A stretch of 64,000 bases of DNA. Origin: Streptomyces mangrovi (lineage in GTDB: Bacteria; Actinomycetota; Actinomycetes; Streptomycetales; Streptomycetaceae). The notes below the pieces were generated by a model that saw only the letters and a program-made list of their open reading frames with translations, had not been told where the DNA came from and did no database searches. The translations under genes and the position numbers were made by a program. Positions 6,858 through 14,331 of the stretch are shown one piece after another. The DNA is taken from the NCBI RefSeq assembly GCF_900114215.1, contig NZ_FOSG01000001.1, forward strand, positions 548,408 through 612,407, in the 5' to 3' direction. The first letter of the stretch is position 1. The number at the start of each line of letters is the position of its first letter.

Positions 6858-6940
6858 CATGGAGGAACGACGCCCAGGCGTCCGGGGCGAGGACCGGGCC
6901 GTGCGAGGTCTTGCTGTCGCGCACGGGGACGGTACCGGGG
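6858..6940 (-). pseudogene. DUF397 gene, C-terminal half
   Basis: Read leftward, this gives VRDSKTSHGPVLAPDAWASF, the second half of a DUF397 protein. It corresponds to [20 protein letters not shown] in the intact copy. Similarity begins at CCGGGG (6935-6940), the same point at which the N-terminal half (6018-6123) ends. It has no N-terminus of its own. Confidence 0.75.
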
Positions 6941-6982
6941 CGTCATCAGCTCTGAAACCGTGAAGCAGGAACGGAGAGAACC

Positions 6983-7147
6983 GTGGTCCGGAAACGGGCA
7001 TGGGTGACCGCCTTCTTGATGCTCGCTGCGGCTTCCCTGCTGCTGAGCCAGGCGACCGAAGGTTACGCGGCCCTCTGGTGGGCGGTTTCCATCGCCTTCC
7101 TTGCCGTGGCCTTCGTCATCGCCGTTCGCGCGAACAGCAGGACGTAA
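6983..7147 (+). CDS. 54-residue two-helix membrane protein
   Basis: GTG at 6983 follows GGAGAGAACC. The product has a basic start (VVRKRAW), a first hydrophobic helix (VTAFLMLAAASLLLSQ), a turn (ATEGYA), a second helix (ALWWAVSIAFLAVAFVIAV) and a basic end (RANSRT). The two-helix hairpin with charged ends is convincing as a small membrane protein. The family is not recognised. A strong hairpin terminator lies 82 bp downstream. Codon use is less GC-rich than in the neighbouring core genes. Confidence 0.6.
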   Translation: MVRKRAWVTAFLMLAAASLLLSQATEGYAALWWAVSIAFLAVAFVIAVRANSRT

Positions 7148-7229
7148 GGGCTTCGCCGCAACCGGTCTACAGTCTCGGTTTCGGTGGGCCGACTGGACCT
7201 TGGCGTCCGCCTTTCAGGCCAGAGGCGAC

Positions 7230-7268
7230 CTGTTGTCCTGCTGGGATCGCCTCCCAGCAGGACAACAG
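7230..7268. terminator. 17-bp perfect hairpin
   Basis: Arms 7230-7246 and 7252-7268 are perfect complements around TCGCC. It lies between the 54-residue gene and the gene at 7347 and is probably a terminator, although attenuation of the downstream gene is also possible. Confidence 0.65.
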
Positions 7269-7346
7269 GGCAGACGTATGGTCCCGTCGACACCTGGTGC
7301 CCTTGCTGGCCAAGCGGTCCACTCCGGATCAATGGAGGATCAGGCA

Positions 7347-7616
7347 ATGGATCGATCAGCTCTGGACGCGCTCGCATCGAGCATGGTCAGTCGAGGCACC
7401 CCTGAACGCGAGCAGGCACTTCGAGAACTACGGAGCCGAGGAAACTCCCCGGTCGAGACCATCTACGTCATGTCCCGAGTGTTCGGAACCTTCCTGTCCG
7501 AGGCCAAGGCCGCCATCTACGAAAGCTCCGCGTGGAGTGACCAGCATGTTGGCTGGCAACGCCTGCACTCCGATCTCTCCCACAATCCAGGCAACTGCCC
7601 CTTCGAGGCCGTTTGA
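7347..7616 (+). CDS. Hypothetical 89-residue protein
   Basis: The ATG at 7347 is preceded by GGAGGA with 6-base spacing, so this start is preferred over the in-frame ATG at 7332. The product is soluble and mostly helical. It has MDRSALDALASSMVSRG at the N-terminus, a middle segment PVETIYVMSRVFGTFLSEAK and a tail containing WQRLHSDLSHNPGN. I do not recognise the family. Its size and position among decayed genes would suit an immunity-type or accessory protein, but nothing in the sequence proves that. Confidence 0.6.
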   Translation: MDRSALDALASSMVSRGTPEREQALRELRSRGNSPVETIYVMSRVFGTFLSEAKAAIYESSAWSDQHVGWQRLHSDLSHNPGNCPFEAV

Positions 7617-7674
7617 CATCGGCATCTGATGAAGGTGCCGGTGGATACCAACCGACAGCACCCGCCGGTCCGGC

Positions 7675-7890
7675 TCAGCCGGCGAGCCGGTCGCCCTTGA
7701 CGGCGGTGAGGAACGACGCCCAGGCGTCCGGGCCGAAGGCGAGGGCCGGGCCGTGCGGGGTCTTGCTGTCGCGCACGGGGACGGTGCCGGGGAGGTTGTC
7801 GGCAACCTCGACGCAGTCGCCTCCATTGAGGTTGCTGTAGCTGGACTTGCGCCACCGTGCGGCGGTTATCTCGTGCGGGGAGGTGGTCAT
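7675..7890 (-). CDS. DUF397 protein
   Basis: This intact 71-residue DUF397 protein contains [36 protein letters not shown] and PDAWASFL. Members pair with XRE regulators in Streptomyces, and some pairs (for example whiJ-like loci) affect development. The start overlaps the stop of the XRE gene by ATGA, so the two are translationally coupled. It is the full-length relative of the two fragments at 6018-6123 and 6858-6940. Confidence 0.88.
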   Translation of the reverse strand: MTTSPHEITAARWRKSSYSNLNGGDCVEVADNLPGTVPVRDSKTPHGPALAFGPDAWASFLTAVKGDRLAG

Positions 7891-8717
7891 GAATGCTCCT
7901 CCAGAAGTCGGAGTAGGAACTCCGCCGAGTCACGCGGGGACAGGGCGTGGTCGCGCAGCCGATCGTAGCCGACCTGGAGTTCTTCGACCCGGGCCGCTTC
8001 CTCGATCAGTTCCCCGCTGTAGGCGGTCTCCACCCAGGCGACGGTCCTGCCGTCCAGGAGTCGCAGGAACGCCGTGTCCGTGTGACTCAGTTCGCGCAGT
8101 CCGGCGCGAAACGGAAGCACTTGCAGTATCACGTTCCACAGTTCTGCCGTATCGACCAGATACTTCAACTGCTCGCGCCATACCGTGGCGTCCGGCAACG
8201 GGCGGCGCAGAACGGCCTCGTCGAGAATCGCTCTGAGCTGAGGTGCACCATCGCCCGTCAGAACATCTCTGCGGCTCATGCGCGCCTTCACCTGTTGCTC
8301 CAGTTCGTCACCTGGACGCAGGCCACCCAGTGTCAGCAGCTCACGGGCGTACGCCTCGGTCTGGAGCAGCCCCGGCACGACACCGGGTGAGTACTTCTGA
8401 ATACTCACCGCCTCGCCCTCGAGTGCCATGAAGCGGCGGTACTTCTCGCGGAACTGAGTGGCGTCCCCGGCCGCCAGCTCCCACAGGGCCAGCAGCAGGC
8501 CCGGGGTGCCGTAGTACTGGTCGAGGGCCTGGGCGACGTCCGGGCTGCCGATGGTCTGGCCGCTCTCCAGCTTGCCGAACAGCGACCAGTCCCAGCCCAG
8601 TGCCTCGCCCAGTTTCCGCAGGCTGTCGCCGCGTTCGGTGCGCAGGGTGCGCAACTCCTCGGCGAACCGCCGGCGCGGCTCCTGACTGCGGCCCGTGACC
8701 ACTCTTCTCGGCGGCAT
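7887..8717 (-). CDS. XRE-family regulator with DUF5753 domain
   Basis: This 276-residue regulator starts at the ATG at 8717 behind GGAGGGGGA. The N-terminal HTH reads [20 protein letters not shown] then [13 protein letters not shown] (about residues 15-60). The C-terminal two thirds are the DUF5753 putative ligand-binding region ([14 protein letters not shown], then the tail [13 protein letters not shown]). Such regulators act with the DUF397 partner encoded by the next gene. A divergent small-gene pair starts at 8886, so the 168-bp space between them should hold both promoters. Confidence 0.9.
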   Translation of the reverse strand: MPPRRVVTGRSQEPRRRFAEELRTLRTERGDSLRKLGEALGWDWSLFGKLESGQTIGSPDVAQALDQYYGTPGLLLALWELAAGDATQFREKYRRFMALEGEAVSIQKYSPGVVPGLLQTEAYARELLTLGGLRPGDELEQQVKARMSRRDVLTGDGAPQLRAILDEAVLRRPLPDATVWREQLKYLVDTAELWNVILQVLPFRAGLRELSHTDTAFLRLLDGRTVAWVETAYSGELIEEAARVEELQVGYDRLRDHALSPRDSAEFLLRLLEEHS

Positions 8718-8885
8718 TCCGTCCCCCTCCGTGGAATGTGTGGAAGCGGCGCCGGGCGGCCGGGAAGGGCTTCCCGGCCACGGGTGTTCGCGCTCCACTC
8801 CGGTTCATGCTCGTAAAGCGAACGCGACCGACGGTAGTCGTGCTGTCGCTTCTCGCACAGGGATACGGCGGAGGGATCACACCAT

Positions 8886-9119
8886 ATGGTGATGGAAGGT
8901 TCGGATCAGGTTGGGGAGCAACGAATCGGGGAGGCGGAGGCGGCCCGTGACGCACTCGCCGAGGCGCTGCGGCGGGCGGGAATCCGGTTCCCGGCCGTGG
9001 ACGTCCGCACCCCCGTGCGCGCGGACGGGGCGGCCGGTTACGCGATGGTGGTCCTCGGCGAGTGCTCCGCGCCGGTGGCGCGGGAGTTGGCGGCCGTCAT
9101 CGAACGGGGTGCGGTGTGA
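8886..9119 (+). CDS. Conserved small protein divergent from the XRE gene
   Basis: The 77-residue product (MVMEGSDQ...ARDALAEALRRAGIRFP...) is predicted to be an alpha/beta soluble protein. GGAGGGA precedes the ATG at 8886 by 9 bases. Its stop overlaps the start of the next gene (GTGTGA), so the two are co-translated. Divergent placement from XRE-DUF397 pairs is frequent in Streptomyces and suggests joint regulation. No function is known to me. Confidence 0.7.
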   Translation: MVMEGSDQVGEQRIGEAEAARDALAEALRRAGIRFPAVDVRTPVRADGAAGYAMVVLGECSAPVARELAAVIERGAV

Positions 9120-9490
9120 CGCCGCCTCCGTTCGCCCCGGCCGTCGAGCGCCCGTGGCGTGACGGGTGGCCGCTGCCGGCGCACACCGACGACGCCAACG
9201 GCTGGACCACGGGCGGCTGCTGGCTGTACTGCCGCCGTGAGGGCGTGCGCGTGCTGTGGATCGGTTCGGTGCGCACTCCCGGCGCGACGGGCGACGTGTA
9301 CGCGTGCGGCCCGTGCATCGCGGAGCTGGACCACATGGTGCGCCTCCAGTCCCACTGCCGGGACGAGCCGCCGGACGGAACGGGCGGCACAGGCGGCGCT
9401 ACGGGGACCGGTTCGTGCGGGCACCGGCGGATCGGGAGGCTCGGCGGCAAGGTCCGCTGCCGCGACTGCGGGCGGCAGATCTACCTCTGA
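9116..9490 (+). CDS. Conserved Cys-rich protein with C-terminal zinc ribbon
   Basis: GTG at 9116 overlaps the previous stop by 4 bp. The 124-residue protein has cysteines in GGCWLYCRRE and CGPCIAEL. A C-terminal CGHRRIG...VRCRDCGRQI segment looks like a C-x2-H...C-x2-C zinc ribbon. A Gly/Thr-rich linker separates the two parts. It is probably a small zinc protein acting with the 77-residue partner. The actual role is unknown. Confidence 0.7.
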   Translation: MTPPPFAPAVERPWRDGWPLPAHTDDANGWTTGGCWLYCRREGVRVLWIGSVRTPGATGDVYACGPCIAELDHMVRLQSHCRDEPPDGTGGTGGATGTGSCGHRRIGRLGGKVRCRDCGRQIYL

Positions 9491-9637
9491 GCCGCCCTCA
9501 AGGCTCCGAAAGCCCGGGCCATAACACCGTGCTATGGCCAAGTGGTAGTACCCAGCCCGTTCCGCTTACGGGAATCCTGGTGCCTCCCCCACAGGTCACA
9601 CGCGAACCATCGCGTGTATCCGGAAGCGAGGCACCCC

Positions 9638-10360
9638 TTGCGAATAACCAGGCTCGTCCCCGCTCTGATCGCGGCCATGGCCGCCGTTCTCTCCCTCTTC
9701 GTGCTGGCCCCGGCCGCCTCCGCCAAGGAGGCGCCCGGCAGCGGCGGCCCGCAGCCGATCATCGGCGGCGGCTACGCGCAGAACGCGCCCTGGGCCGCGC
9801 GGCTGTTCTCCAACGGCCGTGAGACGTGCTCCGCGACGATCATCGCGCCGACATGGATCCTCACCGCCAAGCACTGCGTCAGCGGCGGCGGGCTGTCGTT
9901 CCGCATCGGCAGCCTCAACCAGCACAGCGGCGGCACCGTCGCCAACGGCACCCAGATCTACAACCACTCCTCCTCGGACCTGTCGCTGGTCCGCCTGGAC
10001 CGCTCCGTCTCGGCGACCTACGCCCGCCTGGGGCAGCCGGGTTCGGTGCGGGTCAACCAGACCGTGCAGGTCTACGGCTGGGGCGCCACCTCCCGGTGCG
10101 GCTCCGAGGCCAACTGCCAGTCGCAGTACCTGAAGGTCGCGAACGTGATCGTGACCGGCGGCTGCCGTGACGCCTACTACGGTTCGGCGATCTGCGCCCG
10201 CCGCGGCGACGGCATCACCGCGGGCGGCGACTCCGGCGGCCCGATGATGGCGAACGGCGTCCAGGTCGGCGTCGCGTCCACCAGCGACCGGCAGACCACC
10301 ACGGCCTACACCAACGTGACGGCCTACCGCTCCTGGATCCAGTCGATCGCGGGCGTCTGA
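9638..10360 (+). CDS. Secreted trypsin-like serine protease (family S1)
   Basis: This 240-residue extracellular protease has a Sec signal peptide ending AASA (residues 26-29) and a short pro-segment. The mature-like start is IIGGGYAQNAPWA (from residue 41). The catalytic triad is H79 (LTAKHC), D114 (SSSDLSLVRL) and S199 (GGDSGGPMM). Cysteines at 64/80, 154/160 and 176/186 can form disulfides. I chose TTG at 9638, with GAGG 6 bases upstream, because it gives a normal signal peptide. A strong hairpin follows. Substrate specificity cannot be settled from these motifs. Confidence 0.88.
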   Translation: MRITRLVPALIAAMAAVLSLFVLAPAASAKEAPGSGGPQPIIGGGYAQNAPWAARLFSNGRETCSATIIAPTWILTAKHCVSGGGLSFRIGSLNQHSGGTVANGTQIYNHSSSDLSLVRLDRSVSATYARLGQPGSVRVNQTVQVYGWGATSRCGSEANCQSQYLKVANVIVTGGCRDAYYGSAICARRGDGITAGGDSGGPMMANGVQVGVASTSDRQTTTAYTNVTAYRSWIQSIAGV

Positions 10361-10396
10361 TCCCGCGCGGTCCGTTCTGACAGCAGTCCCTTCCTC

Positions 10397-10438
10397 CGGG
10401 TTCTCCCCGTTCCGCCCCCGCGGAGCGGGGAGAACCCG
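10397..10438. terminator. 19-bp hairpin between convergent genes
   Basis: Arms 10397-10415 and 10420-10438 pair with a single G-T mismatch around CCCC. It separates the protease gene from the convergent ABC permease and can serve both strands. Confidence 0.8.
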
Positions 10439-10473
10439 TTTCCGGCTCCGGGCCGGGCCGGCCGGCCGGCCGG

Positions 10474-12810
10474 TCAGAGGGTCTCGCTGAGGGTGTCGGC
10501 GATGCGGCGGCGGGAGGCGCGGGCGGCGGGGACGGCCGAGACCGCGACCGCGCCCGACACGGCCGCGGCGGCCACCAGCAGCAGGACGCCGGGGTGCGGG
10601 TACTGGGCTATGCCCGCGCCGATGCCGCTGGAGCGGCCCTGCGCGTCGATCAGCCACCGTCCGGCGGCGGCCCCCAGCACGGTGCCGGCCAGGGCGGCGG
10701 CCAGGGCGGTGAAGGCGGTGGAGACGGTGATCACGCCCGCTATCTGGCGTGGGGTCAGGCCGATGGCCTTCAGTGCGAGCAGGTCGCGTCCCCGGTCGCG
10801 GACGCGGGCGCCGAGGACGGTGGACAGTTCGGTGAGCCCTATCAGGGCGAGGACGGCGATCAGTCCGGCGAGGACGCCGCGCACGCCGACCAGTTCGTCG
10901 GCGGGGTTGGCCGGTTCGCGGACCTCCAGGCGTCCGCCGGAGGAGGCGGCCAGTTCGGCGCCGACCTCCCCGGCGTCGGCGCCGTCGCGCAGGACGAGGT
11001 GGTGGACGTCGGGCGCGGCCGGACCCGGGCCGTCGCCCAGATCGAGGTTGTCCAGGGAGGTGGAGATCACCCGGCCGCCGTCCTCGGGTTCGATGGAGCG
11101 GCCGGTGATGTGGAGGATCTGCGGGCGGCCCTGGACGGTCATGCGCACCCAGTCGCCGACGCGTACGTCCAGCAGGTCGAGCAGCCCCTGCCCGGCGACG
11201 GCCTCGTCCGGGCCGTCGGGGAGGCGGCCCTCGGCGAGGGCGAAGGGGTAGGGGTCGGCGTCGGTGCCCAGGCCGCGCAGGGTGATGGTGGCGGTCTGGC
11301 CGGGGACGAGGGCCTCGACCTCGGTGCCGGGGTGGACGGCGGTGACGTCGGGGTGTGCGGCCAGCAGCCGCCCGGTGCGGGCGCGGTGGTCGGCCTCGGA
11401 GCCGTCCGGGGAGCCGTCGCGCACGGTGAGGGCGGCGGGCAGGCCGACCTCCTCCGGGTGCTCGTGGAAGCGGTCCACGGTGGCCCAGGCGCCCAGCGCG
11501 GCGGTGATCATCGCCAGCGGCACGGCCAGGCGTCCGACGGCGGCCAGCGAGCGGGCCCGGCCGGGGAACGCGCCGCGCCAGCCCAGGACGAGGGCGGGGG
11601 GTGCGTCCCGGCCCAGGGCGCGCCGCTCGGGCAGGGTCAGCGGGCCCAGTCCGCGCGGCACGGCCGTACGCGCCACCGGTACGGGCGGCACCCGGCCGGC
11701 GCGCCAGGCGGCCAGCGAGGTGGCGGTGGCGATGAAGAGGACGGAGGCGCCGGTGGTGGCCAGCACCGTCCAGGTGTGGCCGGGCAGTTGCCGCCACACG
11801 TCCACCGCCTCGCCGATGCGGCCGGGGATGCGCGCGCCCAGCAGTTCGGTGCCGGCCGCTCCGCCGGCGACACCGAGGAGGGCGAAGCCCAGGTGCTGGA
11901 CGAGGAAGACGCGGACGACCTGGGCGGGGGTGAAGCCGATGGCCTTCAGCACGGAGATGTCGCGCAGATGCCCGTGGACGCGGGTGCTGATCGCCCCGGC
12001 GACCGCCAGGGCGGCGGCCAGCAGCGCGCCGAGTCCGAAGAGGGCCAGGAGCAGGCCGAGCAGCCGCCCCTCGCCCGCGGCGTCGGCGCGGGCCTGCTGC
12101 CAGCGGGTGACCTGCGAGACCTGGTCGGCGCCGAGGGCGGTGACGGCGCGCTGGACCATGAAGTCGGTGTCCCCGGGGTCGGTCAGGCGCAGTCCGACGG
12201 TCTGCCCGGTGCGCTCGGGGTCGGGCTGGATCGCCTCCAGGGCCTTTCTCGGCAGCCAGCCGACGCCGGGGGTGTCGCCGGGGGCGTAGCGGGGCTCGGC
12301 GGTATCGGCGACGCCCGTGACGCGCAGCGTGTGCTCGCTGCCGCGCGCCCCCCGTGCGGTGAGGGTGTCGCCGGGTTCGGCCCACAGTGCGCGGGCGAGG
12401 GAGCCCTCCAGGACGATCTCGTCGGCGGCGCCGGCCGCCGGCCAGCGGCCGGCGGTGACCAGCGGGCGTCCCACCTCGGGCGGTTCGGGCCCGGTGGCGC
12501 GCAGCTCCGCGGTCGCCCGCGCGCCGCCCAGTTCCACGGTGGTGCGGGCGGTGCGGAAGGGTCCGGACAGGCCCGCGACGCCCTCCAGGTCGCGCAGTTC
12601 CTCGGGCTCGGCGCCGTCGCGGGTGTGGATCCACACGTGCGCGCCCTCGGACTGGGTGAAGACCCGCTGCCAGGGGTCGGCCGTGTAGGAGAACAGCGCG
12701 CCGGCGAGCAGCAGGGAGGCGACGATCCCGGCCGTGGCCAGGACGGTGAACAGCGCCTCGCCGCGGTGCGCCCGCAGGTCGGCGTGGGCCCAGCGCAGGG
12801 TGGCGCGCAC
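10474..12810 (-). CDS. FtsX/MacB-type ABC transporter permease
   Basis: This 778-residue membrane protein has an N-terminal helix (LFTVLATAGIVASLLLAGALF) and a large extracytoplasmic domain. Two FtsX-type permease blocks are marked by LKAIGFTPAQVVRVFLVQH and LKAIGLTPRQIAGV. It ends with a pair of helices and a short cytoplasmic tail. Such permeases work with a cognate ATPase to expel peptides, antibiotics or lipids, or to move lipoproteins. The GTG at 12810 lies 6 bp after the ATPase stop. The operon is padR-ATPase-permease, so export is probably induced through the PadR regulator. The substrate is unknown. Confidence 0.88.
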   Translation of the reverse strand: MRATLRWAHADLRAHRGEALFTVLATAGIVASLLLAGALFSYTADPWQRVFTQSEGAHVWIHTRDGAEPEELRDLEGVAGLSGPFRTARTTVELGGARATAELRATGPEPPEVGRPLVTAGRWPAAGAADEIVLEGSLARALWAEPGDTLTARGARGSEHTLRVTGVADTAEPRYAPGDTPGVGWLPRKALEAIQPDPERTGQTVGLRLTDPGDTDFMVQRAVTALGADQVSQVTRWQQARADAAGEGRLLGLLLALFGLGALLAAALAVAGAISTRVHGHLRDISVLKAIGFTPAQVVRVFLVQHLGFALLGVAGGAAGTELLGARIPGRIGEAVDVWRQLPGHTWTVLATTGASVLFIATATSLAAWRAGRVPPVPVARTAVPRGLGPLTLPERRALGRDAPPALVLGWRGAFPGRARSLAAVGRLAVPLAMITAALGAWATVDRFHEHPEEVGLPAALTVRDGSPDGSEADHRARTGRLLAAHPDVTAVHPGTEVEALVPGQTATITLRGLGTDADPYPFALAEGRLPDGPDEAVAGQGLLDLLDVRVGDWVRMTVQGRPQILHITGRSIEPEDGGRVISTSLDNLDLGDGPGPAAPDVHHLVLRDGADAGEVGAELAASSGGRLEVREPANPADELVGVRGVLAGLIAVLALIGLTELSTVLGARVRDRGRDLLALKAIGLTPRQIAGVITVSTAFTALAAALAGTVLGAAAGRWLIDAQGRSSGIGAGIAQYPHPGVLLLVAAAAVSGAVAVSAVPAARASRRRIADTLSETL

Positions 12811-12816
12811 GTCGTC

Positions 12817-13632
12817 TCAGTCCTTCAGTTCCAGTACGCCGGCCACGCCCTTGCCGCGCCGCCGCACACCCGGGCCGTCCGCGCCCAGGGCGGCGTCGTC
12901 GGCTATTCGGCCGTCGAAGAAGCTGATGACGCGGTCGGCGGCGCTGGCCATCCGGGCGTCGTGGGTGACCAGCACGATGGTCTGGCCGCGGCCGTGGAAT
13001 CGGGAGAGCAGGCGCAGCACCTCGCGGGTGCCGCGGCTGTCGAGGCTGCCGGCGGGCTCGTCGGCCAGCAGCAGGTCGGGGTGGTTGACCAGGGCGCGGG
13101 CCAGGGCGACGCGCTGCTGCTCGCCGCCGGACAGCTCGCCGGGCATGCTGCGCTCCTTGCCCTCCAGGCCGAGTTCGGCCAGGAGTTCGGCGCGGTCGGC
13201 GCGGGCCCCCTTCGGGCTGCCGCCGGCCAGCAGGGCGGGCAGTTCGACGTTGTCGGCGACGGTGAGGTTGGAGACGAGGTTGAAGAACTGGAAGACGATG
13301 CCGATGCGGCGGCGGCGCAGCACCGCCCACTGGGACTCGCCGTAGGAGTCCAGGCAGGTGCCGTCGAACCAGATGCTGCCGGCGTCCGGCCTCTGGAGTC
13401 CGCCGAGCAGGTGGAGCAGGGTGGACTTGCCCGCGCCGGAGGGGCCGGTGACGGCGACGAACTCGCCGCGCGAGACGGTCAGGTCCACGCCCCGTACCGC
13501 TCTGGCCGGGGCTCCCTCGCCGTGGTGGGTCTTGACCAGGCCCTCGGCCCGCAGGAGAGGGGGCGCCTTCGCCGGTGCGGCGGGGGCCTGGCCGGCGGGG
13601 CCCTGGCCGGCGGGTGCCCGGTAACGGCTCAT
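12817..13632 (-). CDS. ABC transporter ATPase (LolD/MacB type)
   Basis: This 271-residue nucleotide-binding subunit has Walker A GPSGAGKST (63-71), signature LSGGEQQRVALARAL and Walker B LLLADEPAGSLDS. The His loop is VLVTHDARMA. An Ala/Pro/Gly-rich N-terminus precedes the domain. The ATG at 13632 is preceded by AGGAGGAG and overlaps the padR stop as ATGA. The permease gene follows after 6 bp. The VFQFFNLVSNLTVADNVELP Q-loop region is typical of the MacB/LolD branch. Confidence 0.93.
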   Translation of the reverse strand: MSRYRAPAGQGPAGQAPAAPAKAPPLLRAEGLVKTHHGEGAPARAVRGVDLTVSRGEFVAVTGPSGAGKSTLLHLLGGLQRPDAGSIWFDGTCLDSYGESQWAVLRRRRIGIVFQFFNLVSNLTVADNVELPALLAGGSPKGARADRAELLAELGLEGKERSMPGELSGGEQQRVALARALVNHPDLLLADEPAGSLDSRGTREVLRLLSRFHGRGQTIVLVTHDARMASAADRVISFFDGRIADDAALGADGPGVRRRGKGVAGVLELKD

Positions 13633-14135
13633 TCCAACTCCTCCTGACAGCGTTCCAGCCAGTCGAGGTCGGCCTGGAGGTGCAGCATCGCGCCCTCGAT
13701 CAGCAGTTGCGCCACCCGGTTGTCCCGGTCCTCGGCCGCGGCGAGCCGGGACAGCTCGCGCATGGTGTTGAGGTACTGGCGGCGCTGCTTGTTGATCAGT
13801 GCGATCTGGTCGGCCAGGCCGGTCTGCGGGGCGATCGCGAGCTTCATGAAGAACTCGTCGCGCACCCGGGGTTCGTCGGTCGGTTCCTCGAACCACGCCC
13901 GCACCGCCTCGCGCCCCGCGTCGGTGAGCCGGTAGATCCGCTTGTTGGGCCGGGCGGACTGCTCGACGTCCTCCCCCTCGATCAGACCCGACTTCTCCAG
14001 CCTGCCCAGCGTGACGTAGATCTGCCCGACGTTCGGCTGAGGGTACGCGGCGCCCAGCAGCTTCTCAAGGGCCTGCTTGAGCTCGTATCCGTGGGCGGGA
14101 CCGGCCGCGAGGAGGGCCAGGAGCGGCAGACGCAC
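13629..14135 (-). CDS. PadR-family transcriptional regulator
   Basis: This 168-residue regulator has a winged helix (LLALLAAGPAHGYELKQALE, then VGQIYVTLGRLEKSGLIEGE) and a long C-terminal coiled coil used for dimerisation (INKQRRQYLNTMREL...). PadR proteins commonly repress their own operon and an adjacent exporter until a drug or phenolic ligand binds. Here padR is the first gene of the exporter operon, coupled to the ATPase by an ATGA overlap. GTG at 14135 follows AGGAGGA. Confidence 0.9.
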   Translation of the reverse strand: MRLPLLALLAAGPAHGYELKQALEKLLGAAYPQPNVGQIYVTLGRLEKSGLIEGEDVEQSARPNKRIYRLTDAGREAVRAWFEEPTDEPRVRDEFFMKLAIAPQTGLADQIALINKQRRQYLNTMRELSRLAAAEDRDNRVAQLLIEGAMLHLQADLDWLERCQEELE

Positions 14136-14244
14136 GCGCGCACTCCTCCTCCCCGTCCCGTGCCGGGCCGGTGCCGGGCCGGCGGCCCCTTCCGGGCGGC
14201 GGCGGCCCGGTCGGCGGTGCGTCGGCTGTCTGTCGGTCGGCGTC

Positions 14245-14278
14245 TAGTATCGCCCATGCCCAACGGGTATATATGGGC
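14245..14278. promoter_or_regulatory. Divergent padR / solute-binding-protein control region
   Basis: A plus-strand -10-like TAGTAT (14245-14250) adjoins an inverted repeat, GCCCAT (14252-14257) with ATGGGC (14273-14278), that encloses an AT-rich TATATAT core. The position between divergent genes suits a PadR operator. This is inference from layout only. Confidence 0.4.
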
Positions 14279-14331
14279 GTCCGGTGCTCGACGGTGAGGC
14301 CGCGCACGACCGGTGCGCTGGGGAGGGACCT

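Larger units (their letters stand above)
6018..6940. repeat. Segment bounded by CCGGGG with permuted DUF397 halves
   Basis: CCGGGG occurs at 6019-6024 and 6935-6940. Joining 6940 to the base after 6024 would recreate one continuous DUF397 gene on the minus strand, because each half stops at this hexamer. The roughly 916-bp unit carries the WYL tail and the lipoprotein gene. This geometry fits a circle opened within DUF397 and inserted here, or a tandem duplication that lost its outer halves. Confidence 0.5.

Noticed and set aside
9596..13330. Very long open frame (about 1,240 codons) on the minus strand
   Set aside because: It is the shadow of the FtsX permease and ABC ATPase. Its translation is Arg/Pro/Gly-rich with no motif, while the accepted frames have Walker motifs and membrane helices.
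10594..13647. Long plus-strand open frame of about 1,000 codons
   Set aside because: It is antisense to the same transporter genes. Its Gln/Gly/Ala-rich composition is typical of high-GC antisense frames.
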